DNA of 64,000 nt from Lytechinus variegatus (taxonomy: Eukaryota > Echinodermata > Echinoidea > Temnopleuroida > Toxopneustidae), in contig NC_054751.1 in NCBI RefSeq assembly GCF_018143015.1, positions 34,055,847 through 34,119,846 of the forward strand, in the 5' to 3' direction. The translations under genes and the position numbers were made by a program. Shown one piece after another: positions 19,289-31,600 of this stretch. The number at the start of each line of letters is the position of its first letter. The first letter of the stretch is position 1. The notes beneath the pieces are model-generated. The model had not been told where the DNA came from, made no database searches, and saw only the letters and a list, made by a program, of their open reading frames with translations.

Positions 19289-19639
19289 TTCTCAGGATAA
19301 TGATTATTTTAAATGGTGATAATTACAGGTCTAGGATGAGCCACACAACCTCCACGAAAGATCCTGTGCAAACCTTTTTGTTCAGAGACTGACGTTAATA
19401 GCCTTATTAATAAAACTCAAAATAAAAAGTACAAAAATAGATATAGCGTTCTCAACAAATTAGAGGGCATTTTACGGTCAAAGAAAATCCGATTCTTAAA
19501 AATTATGATTATTTTTAAATGTTATCAAAACTAAAATTCATTTGACATTGATAAAAAATTATCTACATATTTTTATTTTCATAAAAAAAATCTAAGCGCC
19601 TGTAGCAATCAATAGATATTGTAGGTGTGTGGAAAGAAA
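19289..19639. promoter_or_regulatory. Probable bidirectional promoter between MED28 and SUCLG1
   Basis: Only 351 bp separate the divergent start codons, and both first exons are short and begin directly at their ATGs' 5' UTRs. No TATA box in a convincing position was seen. Shared control is inferred from spacing alone. Confidence 0.6.
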
Positions 19640-22600
19640 ATGGCGTCCGCTGGCAGATTATTTGCTCGAACTCTTGGTAAGTGTCAATATCGGGACTGAA
19701 TCGTTGTGAAAACAACGTGTAATTAATTTTCATAGTATATTGGTGGCAAATAAGTAATTTTGATTCGTTTTAATTCAAGATTTTATGCGTTTAAAACGAT
19801 AACACATCGTTTTTCTTGGATATAGTCCCATGCATGCTGATTCGTGTACGGAGGAGATTACAGGGACTGATTTCACGAAATTAAATAAATGGTCTTTGCC
19901 TGAGAACTGTCTTTCGACTTCGTGTCGCCAACTGTTTAATGATGCGTATTAAGTGAAACGCATTTTAGATGAAGTATCTGCAAGCATAATTTATTTATTC
20001 GTTTAAAAGCAAATAAAATCTTTTTCTTAACTGCTTTAACTTTTGGCAGTGTATACAGCCACACGCGTGTGGTTATATCCAGAACACCTATTTGTGGATA
20101 CCGCCACACGCCGCCAGTAATAACAGTAAAACGCGTATGTAGGTCTGACCGTCTATATCACGATCAAAATAACCTCATTTCTTCATTAAATTCTTACATT
20201 CTAAACCACTCTGATTTCTTTAAATCGTTTCAATTTCATTCTCACCGTCTTCTTTCCTTGCTTTTCTTGTCGTTACAAAAGGCCGCCTGTTAAATAGCAA
20301 ATTTCCACACTTTTTCTACTTGTGTCGATTCTCTACTGACTCTAGGCTATGTGCGTGTACGTGCGTACGTACGAAACTCGGGATTCGTGCATGCTTAACG
20401 CTTGGTACGAAAATTATTCGTACCAAACGTAAACATAACCCAAACTGTGTATGTCTACTGCGCTGCGCTAACGCTGTATGGGTCTGCCACCGTACCGCGA
20501 AGGAAGCCAGAATCGACACAAGTAGAAAAAGAGAATTTGCTGTTAAACAGACGACCGTTTGTAACAAGACAAGAAAAGCAAGGAGAGAAGACGGTGAGAA
20601 TGAAATTGAAATGATCTAAGGATATCAAAGGGGTTCAGAATGTAAGAATTTAATGAAGAAATGAGGTTATTTTGATCGTGATATAGACGGTCAGACCTAC
20701 ACACGTGTTTTACTGTTATTACTGGCGGCGTGTGGCGGTATCCACAGATAGGTGTTCTGGATATAACCACACGCGTGTGGCTGGATGGTAAAGACACACG
20801 CGTGTGGCTGTATACACTGCCTTAACTTTTTAAGTCTAGACTCTGGCTTAGACTTAGTCTAGGGCCTACTAATTTTTTTTTTTCCAAAAGAAGAAGAATA
20901 AACAATTTGTCTCAATACTCTTAATTAAGCTTACCGAATAATGGATGAATGAATTTCTTCTTCGGCTTTAGCTTCGGAGATCTGTAACGTTAGACCATTT
21001 CGCTATTTCTATTTGATCATCGGACTTCTTGTTGTTTTTATTCAATATGCTTTCATTTCTTATTTTTTACATCAAGTACCGGTACCGGTATGTTTATACT
21101 TGGTAATAATTTTAGATATTTTTCCATGACATGAGACATGAAGATAATGAGGTTGAAGGTCATCTAGGGGTCAGGGCTCTCGCAAAGTAAGGAATTACGC
21201 GTGGCGCATTTTTCAGAATTGATAATATTTTCCAACGCCCAAATTTAGCGCCGGGCCGCGCTGTTGCGCGCGCGTGCGCATTACGTGCGCCCACGATACA
21301 CGCGCGCGTGCGCGCAACTTAAACGGACGATCGGGAACGTTTTAAAATTGATTTGAGGTGCTAATTAATTTTTAAAAAATACATGTACTCTATATACCCT
21401 CCGATATGAACTGCCGTTCTCCAAAAAGAAAGGAAGAAAGGAAATAAAACAGAATACAAATAAGAAGTCCTTAATATCTCAGATTACTAAACGGACAACC
21501 AGGAACATTTTAAAATTGTTCTGAAGTGCTAACAAGTAAAAATATAGTTTATATACCTTCCGTTATGAACTCTCGTCCTCCAAAAGGAACGGTGGAAAGG
21601 AAAATAAAACAGAATAAGAATAAGAAGTCCTAAATATCTCAGATTACTAAACGTATAACCAGGAACGTTTCAAAATTGTTCTGAGGTGCTAACAAGTAAA
21701 AATATATTTTATATACCTTCCGTTATGAACTCCCGTCCTCCAAAAGGAACGGCGGAAAGGAAAATAAAACACAATAGAAATAAAAAGTCTTAAATATCTC
21801 AGATTACTTAACGGATAATCAGGAACGTTTAAAATTGATTTGAGGTGCTAACAAGTAAAAATGTATTTTATATACTTTTCGTTATGAACTCCCGTCCTCC
21901 AAAAGGAACGGCGGAAAGGAAAATTAAACAGAACAGAAGTCCTAAATATCTCAGATTACTAAACGGACAATCAGGAACGTTTTAAAGTTGTTTTGAGGTG
22001 CTAAGAAGTAAAAAAATATTTTATATACCTTCCGTTATGAACTCCCGTCCTCAAAAAGGAACGACGGAAAGGAAAATGAAACAGAAGTCGTAAATATCTT
22101 AGATTACTGAACGGACAATCAGGAACGTTTTAAAATTGTTCTGAGGTGCGAAGAAGTAAACAAATATTTTATATACCTTCCGTTATGAACTCTCGTCCTC
22201 CAAAAGGAACGGCGGAAACGAAAATTAAACAGAATAGAAATAACAAGTCTTAAATATCTCAAATTACTAAACGGACAACCAGGAACATTTTAAAATTGTT
22301 CTGAGGTGCTAACAAGTAAAAATATATTTTATATACCTTTCGTTATGAACTCCCGTCCTCCAAAAGGAACGGCGGAAAGGAAAATTAAACAGAACAGAAG
22401 TCCTAAATATCTCAGATTACTAAACGGACAATCAGGAACGTTTTAAAGTTGTTTTGAGGTGCTAAGAAGTAAAAAAATATTTTATATACCTTCCGTTATG
22501 AACTCCCGTCCTCAAAAACGAACGACGGAAAGGAAAATGAAACAGAAGTCGTAAATATCTTAGATTACTAAACGGACAATCAGGAACGTTTTAAAATTGT

Positions 22601-25600
22601 TCTGAGGTGCGAAGAAGTAAAAATATATTTTATATACCTTCCGTTATGAACTCTCGTCCTCCAAAAGGAACGGCGGAAACGAAAATAAAACAGAATAGAA
22701 ATAACAAGTCTTAAATATCTCAGATTACTAAACGGACAACCAGGAACGTTTTAAAATTGTTTTGAGGTGCTAACAACTACAAGTTAAAATATATTTTATA
22801 TACTTTCCGTTATGAACTCCCGTCCTCCAAAAGGAACGGCAGAAAGGAAAATAAAACAGAATAGAAATAAGAAGCAGGAACGTTTAAAATTGATTTGAGG
22901 TGCTAACAAGTAAAAATATATTTTATATACCTTTCGTTATGAACTCCCGTCCTCCAAAAGGAACGGCGGAAAGGAAAATTAAACAGAACAGAAGTTGTAA
23001 ATATCTCAGATTACTAAACGGACAATCAGGAACGTTTTAAAATTGTTTTGAGGTGCTAAGAAGTAAAAAAATATTTTATATACCTTCCGTTATGAACTCT
23101 CGTCCTCCAAAAGGAACGGCGGAAACGAAAATAAAACAGAATAGAAATAACAAGTCTTAAATATCTCAGATTACTAAACGGACAACCAGGAACGTTTTAA
23201 AATTGTTTTGAGGTGCTAACAACTACAAGTTAAAATATATTTTATATACTTTCCGTTATGAACTCCCGTCCTCCAAAAGGAACGGCGGAAAGGAAAATAA
23301 AACAGAATAGAAATAAGAAGCAGGAACGTTTAAAATTGATTTGAGGTGCTAACAAGTAAAAATATATTTTATATACCTTTCGTTATGAACTCCCGTCCTC
23401 CAAAAGGAACGGCGGAAAGGAAAATTAAACAGAACAGAAGTCGTAAATATCTCAGATTACTAAACGGACAATCAGGAACGTTTTAAAATTGTTTTGAGGT
23501 GCTAAGAAGTAAAAATATATTTTATATACCTTCCGTTATGAACTCCCGTCCTCCAAAAGGAACAGCGGAAAGGAAAATAAAACAGAATAGAATTAAAAAG
23601 TCCTAAATATCTCAGATTACTAATGGACAATCAGGAACATTTTAAAATTGATTTGAGGTGATACCAAAATATATTTTATATACCTTTTGTTATGAAATCC
23701 TATTCTCCAAAAGGAACGGCGGAATGGAAAATAAAACAGAATGGCCTCAGTGTTTTATAGGTCAGATTAGGACAGCTTGTCCCCCAGGATTTTCGTAGGT
23801 TACATTTTATTAAGGCTGCGTTTATGCGACCTCGACCCAGAATCATGATTTGAATCACAATTTGAATCATGATTCAAAACAGCAGCATGAATCACGATCC
23901 GACAGAATCAGCGTTTATACGACCATCTTTCTAACGCTGTTTCTCCCTGAATTCGGGCCGATCCAGTGCGCATCACAGTGCGCAGTTTGACCCAGGAAGT
24001 ATAGGTCAACATTTTCGAACGTGTTTCTAACTTCACGTCGGCTGCTAGATTTTTGCTGCCGCCGGAGCTAACGCACGATCGTTTGTGCAAGTGCAACGCT
24101 TACTCGATCAGCTTCCGAAAAATAAATCTTTTACTTCCAGAATTCCGTGTATTGTACCTCGTATTGTTTTTGATCGGGAACCAGAAGGGGTCATCATCCT
24201 CCCTCCCACCTCCCGATCGATTTTTCTTGTCTATGATGGTCCTGTACTGGGCACGAATTCTGTTAATTTTGTCTCGACAGGCGGTGCCACATCCGTTGAA
24301 ATCCCTCCCTCGCAAGCGCCGCTGAAAGGGATCGTCTTATTTATGTGAATCCCGGTAAGGGATGCTTGTGCTTCAGGCTGAGCCCAAAGCACAAGCAGAG
24401 CCCTGAGTTCATCGTCAGTCCAATTTGTGCCTTTGGAACTTGAAGAAATGATTGATGAAAACAATGAAATATACAAATGACGCTACAGTACAACCCCGGG
24501 GGTACAATACACAGAATGATAATTCCTAAATGCTGGCAATACTGCTACACGAAAATTAACCTGCACGAAACACAGCGCGCGCCTTTGAATCGAACCAGGA
24601 AGAAGCACAACACAATGACGTCATAGAATCATGATTCAAATCACGATATCGTTTATACGACCTTTTTCGTTCGTGATTCTACAGAAACGTCTTTCCAAAC
24701 GCCCCTTTTTTCGTGTTTCATGATTGTGATTCTAATCATGATTATATTCAATTTCGACTAAACGCAATCGTGATTCTGCAGAATCGTGATTTGAATCATG
24801 ATTCTAATCATGATTCTAGGGTGAAAAGTGTCGAATAAACGCACCCTTACAGTGATCAAGTTATCAAGTGGATCCCCAGGCACGATGTGGCTAGTAAGTT
24901 ACGAGGGTCGTAAAACTTTTTTTTTTAATTCTTCTGACCATTGAGTGACACCACATGTTTGCACTGTAATTTGTGTGTGGATTGTGTGAGCAGTTGGTCA
25001 ACTTGATCTGCTGTATTGGTAGATGATAACACGCCCCCCGGAAAAAAATATTTTGTACCAATTTCCAACTCCATATGTCCCTCCTTTCGGCATCAGTTCA
25101 TCTGACTTTCCTTGAATCAGAGCACAATACAGCCATTCTCCATGCTGGTCTGAGTGGTCTCTCCTCCATTCCATCTTTTCTTCCATGCTTATTCCTCTAC
25201 TATTTTTCTTTATTTCTGTTCTAACAAGTTGTACTTCTTTTATTAATAGAGTTTGGAACAGGATACCATATGTAATTAGATTGAATAAATCAAATTGAAT
25301 AATATATTTAGCATGACATATTTTGCCACTTTTGATCTTATTTCTTTAAATCTGTTTTCAATTCACATGCTATATATTTTTTAATTTCATATCCTTGTAT
25401 ATACTTTATTTCAGAGTTACCCCCCCCCCCGAGTTGTTTATCTCTTCCATATTGAGAAAATTACGTTCCAGCTTTCATCATTCTTTTGGACGAGTATGAT
25501 AATAAAGAAGAAGTTTGTTTGCTAGTCTTAAATTGGAGGCTTGCCTTATTGGCAAGAAATCAATGATAGCACGATATGATTAATAAAAGTACCAGTCGTG

Positions 25601-28600
25601 GTTCAAATTCATTTATGGACATTTTCCAGTCATATTTAATGCAAACGTTTTGTTTCATCCAACTATTTCTTATTTTAAATAGTTTACTGAAGAATATGGA
25701 TTTTGGTAGTTTGATATTTTAGAACCGACTGAAAACGTAGACTAGCCCCTTTCACGAACCCTCCTCCCATCCCTTTTGTTTACGGAAAAGTACAAATTGC
25801 GCAATCTTGATCGAGAACCACATGGTCATCAGAAATCTGATACTTGTGTTGTCTGGGGTTTTCATTCTAGATGGGAGGTGTGGGGGGGGAGGGGGAGTGG
25901 AAAATACCGTCAGATCAAATACGCAAAGGCGAGACAAAGCTTATTTGACTTTGAAGGAATATTGCTTAGATATCGAGGTTTCTTGAGCATTCATGATGAT
26001 ATTTTGGGATTTATTCAATGTTGGCCTGTTATAACTGAGACATGAAATATAATGGTGAGAACATGGAAAATATTGGCATTCATGATCTATTATGATTGCC
26101 TAACTTTGGTAAAAACTATTTTCAACTTATTTCATACATTGCAATTTCTGTCAAACACTTATAAAAAAAATTGTATAACTTTTATCTTTGCTTGAATAAA
26201 AAATCACAATTATCCAACACTCGAAACTTTGCACCCTAATAACTGTAAACAAATTAAGGCATATCTTTCAGCTTCAAGATTGATTTGACAATTCGTGCAG
26301 GTAAAAAAAATACCAAAACCTCACCTCAACCCAAGTCCCAAATATTACACATTCATAAATCAATTTAAATAACATTCAACCATCAAATACCATTTACCAC
26401 TAACACTAAAAATTGCAACTTCGACTTTCTTTGTATAACACTTTAGAAAAAAAAATAGGAACTTTTTTATATGACCCGTGTACTACCTTGTAAACGCCAA
26501 CTGCAGGTATGAATTAAGTTGGCGTTTCGAGTCTATTTTGTGAGTGTTCATTACTTCACTCAGATATTTCATTACCGTCACAGGTACCATCAAAGACAGA
26601 TAAATTATAGATTATTGACAAAACAATATTTCAATCAATTTAAGTCATTAAAAAATAAAAATGAAAATAAGATATCAGGTCTATATAACAGACAGGCGCG
26701 GATCCAGGGGTGGTGTGTGTGCATACATGTACCCAAAATAAGTTTGGAATTGATGACTTTTTTTTATTTGCTTGTCATTTTTCAGGGGGGAGGACAAAAT
26801 TCCTTTATGAATGATGGCATGTTTTATCATATTTATAGTGGAGAGAGATCGTCTAAACTAGGAGACATAACCACCCCCTCCAAATTTTGGAACCGCGCCA
26901 ATCAATTGGCCCATATCATGATTAAGAAAAAACACAACCATCCTGTAGTTGTGAAAAAGGTAGGTCGAAAAATAAGGGTAAACAAAATCATACATATAAC
27001 ATTTGATGGAGTTTATTCTTTATCAAGTCACTCAAAACAATCTTCAAAAATTAATTTTGAAATACTCGATCATGCATAGACTTCGAGTATACTGAATTCA
27101 TAGCAAAATACATTCTTTCTCAGTCACTGATTGTGTGTGTATATATGTACTTCTGTTAGAAAATGTGTAGCTCTCTGGCTAATACCAGCTCGCCATGCAG
27201 GTAAATATCGTAAACACGCTCACTAAAACCCGGGCTAAAACCGCCATGCCTACACTGTCAGGGCGGTGTGCTGGAGTCAGTCAGTGCCGTGGTGAGCGGG
27301 GTGCAGCGCGCTAGTGCTGGCATCGCCGGGTTTGGGATGCAAGGTAGCGGTCAGCCAGGCGCTTGCTTCGAGCATGAAGGTAGAAAATGCTTCGCGCAAT
27401 TCAGGCGTGGCGCTCGCGGAATTTGGCGTGGCGCCAATTTTTTAGGCGTGGCGCTTCATCGATGGAATGATTTACGCGTGGCGCTAAATCTCCAAAATTG
27501 AATTACGCGTGGCGCAAGCGCCACGCGTACTCAATGGCAGCGAGGGCCTTGCTAGGGGTCAAAAGGTCAAATGATATGTGGTCATGTCCATCTTTTTTTG
27601 AAGTTTTTGTTCAGCTTGCTCTGAGTCTGATTTCTTTATTTCTGCATCAATCATGTTCATACTTGGCACACATGATCCTTGGGTAATACTACATGTGTAT
27701 TCATGAGGATGATGGGGTTAAAGGTCGTCTAGGGGTCAAAAGATTATATTGCATATTTTAATTTATCGCGAAATCAGGAGAGACTTATGGTCTGCAAAAT
27801 GCCTTGTTTCAATAAAATATGTTATCTTTTGTCATTGAATATTCTTTCATAAGTAAGAACAAAAATTATCAACCTAAGCAAAGAGATATCCATTATTAAT
27901 GGAAGAGCTTGTAATTTATTCATATCATTGTATTAGCAAGAATTGAAGGTTATGGTGCATTTAAAAGACATGAATCCTAAATTGTCAAGGGGAAATTGAT
28001 CCCTTGAGCAAGTCAAATTGAGTGCTTGACGGGACAATATTAATTCTAACAGAAGGATTCATGTCTTTCAAAGGCACCAAATACCTTTACAGCCCACAAT
28101 AAAAGGATTTGATCAAATTACAAGCTATCCCGTTAATAATATGAATCCCCTTACTTGGGTTAACATTTTTTTTGTGTTTTTACTTATGAAAAGTACATTC
28201 AATGCTAAAAAGATACCATATTAAAAAAACACCAACAGAACAACTTAAGTAAATTAATTTTGACAGCATAATTCGAAAATTATGGCAGAGATAATGAAAC
28301 AATCAAATGAAAGTTTGCTGATAAGCAATAAGTCTGAAAATCAGTATTTTCTCTTTTTCTGCCATTTGGCGCAAGCCTTTTTTTTTAACCCTTCACAAAT
28401 GTGTTCCCTCAGGCATGAACGAAACTGATATTTTTTAATGGCATTTGAAAGATAAGACTTCAGGTCATCTATTAACAACAAAATATAGACATAATTTGAA
28501 ACAAAATTTTGATAGACTTCAAAACTGTCCCATATTTTTTTATACGCAATGTAAAGGGAAGGACTTTTCCACACTTCTTTTCCAGATATAACTTTTGCCC

Positions 28601-31600
28601 TATTTCCGACTTATCGTCATTTTTTTCCTTTTATTTTTTGACAGTGGTTAAACTATTTATACCCCTTTCCATTGATTTTGCCTGATTAAAGAATATTTTG
28701 CTACTGACAAAAAAATAATAATGCAAATTAAAGGATGTAAAAATAGAAATGCCCCTTTCCCAAAAGGCAAGTGAAATTCTTTTTTGCTGGGCTTTTAATT
28801 ATATTTCAGTCAGAATAGACTTTGCAACAGCTGTTTGTAATGGCTTCTTAATTTTTCCCCTTTTCTCCTTTTCCTCATTTTTATTTTCATTTTGTATTAT
28901 TCATATTTCTTTTATAATCTTTTGTTGCCTTTCTTTTCTCTAAGTTTTTTCATTTTGTTTCTTTTTTCATAATTTTTCCTGTTCTTTGTTTTTGTCTCAC
29001 CTGCGAAGCAAAGTGAGACTATAGGCGCCGCTTTTCCGACGGCGGCGGCGGCGGCGTCAACATCAAATCTTAACCTGGGGTTAAGTTTTTGAAATGACGT
29101 CATAACTTAGAAAGTATATGGACCTAGTTAATAAAACTTGGCCATAAGGTTAATCAAGTATTACTGAACATCCTATTAGAGTTTCATGTCACATGACCAA
29201 GGTCAAAGGTCATTTAGGGTCAATGAACTTAGACCATGTTGGAGGAATCAACATCGAAATCTTAACCTGAGGTTAAGTTTTTGAAATGTCATCATAACTT
29301 AGAAAATATATGGACCTAGTTCATGAAACTTGGACATAAGGTTAATCAAGTATCACTGAACATCCTACATGAGTTTCACGTCACATGACCAAGGTCAAAG
29401 GTCATTTAGGGTCAATGAACTTTGGCCGAATTGGGGTTATCTGTTGAATTCCCATCATAACTTTGAAAGTTTATGGATCTGATTCATGAAACTTGGACAC
29501 AATAGTAATCAAGCATCACTGAAAATTTTGTGCAAGTTTTAGGTCTCATGATTAAGGTCAAAGGTCATTTAGGGTCAATGAACTTTTGCCGAATCGGTGG
29601 TATCTGTTGAATTACCATCATAACTTTGAAAGTTTATTGGTCTAGTTCATTAAACTTGGACATTAGAGTAATCAAGTATCACTTAACATCCTGTGCGCAT
29701 TTCAGGTCACATGACCAAAGTCAAAGGTCAATGAACTTTGGCCGAATTGGGTGTATCTGTTGAATTACCATCATAACTTTGAAACTTGAAAGTTTATGGA
29801 TCTGATTCATGAAACTTGTACATAAGAGTAATCAAGTATCACTGAACAACCTGTTCGAGTTTCAGGTCACATGATCAAGGTCAAAGGTCATGTAAGGTCA
29901 ATGAACTTTGGCCATGTTGGGTTTTTTTGTTGAATAACCATCATATCTCTGTAAGTTTATTGGTCTAGTTCATAAAAAGTGGACATAAGAGTAACCATGT
30001 ATCACTGAACATCTTGTGCGAGTTAGAGTAGTATTCAAAGTCAGCACTGCTGCTATATTGAACCGGGTGATGCAGGTGAGACGGCCAGAGGCATTCCACT
30101 TGTTTCTTTCTTCGATTCCTTTTCTCTTGATAAAATTATTGCTCTTCTTTAATTATTAATTTTTTTTTAATATTGTATTCTTAAAAGAATATTTTTGTTT
30201 GTTTCCCCCTTTTATGCATTGTTCTGATTTTGCAGCATATTTTCCTGTGATTTTCTCCTGCTATAATTGCTGCAACAGAGAAAACAAAAATGAACTGGAT
30301 TTGGGGCCTGCATACTCTAGGTTTTGGGATCATGCAAAGAGGAAGAAAGAAGAATTATTGTTTTTAGTTTGTTATGTACATAATCTATTTACTTTACCAT
30401 TATGAGTGTGTGTCTACATGTACATGTAGATAAAAAAAAGTCCACTCAACCTGGGAATAGTACAATTCATTTATTCTCTTTCAATCATATCATATTTACA
30501 ATGATCATAAAACAATTTATATTTTACCACAAATCAACTTTCAAAATAAAATAACAGCAAACAAGGTTATACATACAAGATGTACAAAGTTAAAGTAACT
30601 GAGTGGTCGTGGCTGCAAAATTAATATTTTAGAAGTTTGTGTTATTAATTTTTAATGTTTTTCTTTATATTTTTCAGGCCACTGAACTTAAATATGAGGC
30701 TACCAAAAAATATTATATGAAAGTTTTGGTGGCCCGAATACTCCACCACCAAAAAATAGTTAATGTGGAGCCTTGACTAACTTGAACCCAATTTTTTGCA
30801 GATTTATACTAGCATCAAAAACAAGGTTGGTCTCTATCTCAACAACGGTGTCTTCATTCAGACAATCTTGTTCATCATTTTTTCCATTTCTTTCTCTCTT
30901 TTTTTTTGGGGGGGGTAGGAGATATTGTGAATTTGGGAACCAATTCCCATTTTTCACCAGATATTTTTTCGTGACAGGACATGCCCTACCAATATACTGG
31001 TGGCTTACAATTGCACACTTCATGATTAACTGCTTTCTGGCACCACTTCTTGATCTACTTCAAAGTGCTTTACAGATCAGAGAGATATATTTCATCGTTA
31101 TCTTTTATATACTCGTTCAGTTGGAAACCAGCATAGAAAATTCTTCTTTGAGTTGTCTATGCTGGTTCTTATTATACTAAAAAAATCTTAGTGGGTGTTT
31201 GTTCTCTCTCTCCACCACCCTTGTGTAGATAATTGTACCAACTACATGTATAACATTCCAGAGTGCAACAGATATTTAAAAAATCAAGACAGAGATTTGT
31301 GATTTAATTTAGATCCTTTGGTACTATTCTGAGATCCATTTTATCGTCAATTTCTTAAACGGCCATTCAGAATACTTCCTGATTTACAATCTCAATCTAA
31401 AACTATATTTTTTTGGTTAATTGCTATGCAATTTACAAATAGGTGAAGATATGTATTTATCATATACTGTAATACAATTCTTCAAATCTTAGAAATTAAA
31501 AGATGACAGTTGAACATTGTAAAGTATGTACAGTGTATATATAGCACAGACTGTGATATGACATTTTGAAAACATGTTTTTATTTTATTTCAGTCATTTT

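Noticed and set aside
20316-20797. Overlapping 70-99 codon frames on both strands
   Set aside because: They are mirror copies in the arms of the foldback at 20045-20821.
26519-27079. 186-codon open frame on the + strand, the longest uninterrupted one in the window
   Set aside because: No domain, AT-driven composition, no splice or codon-use support. Its middle follows a GGCGCGGATCCAGGGGTGG-type repeat edge.
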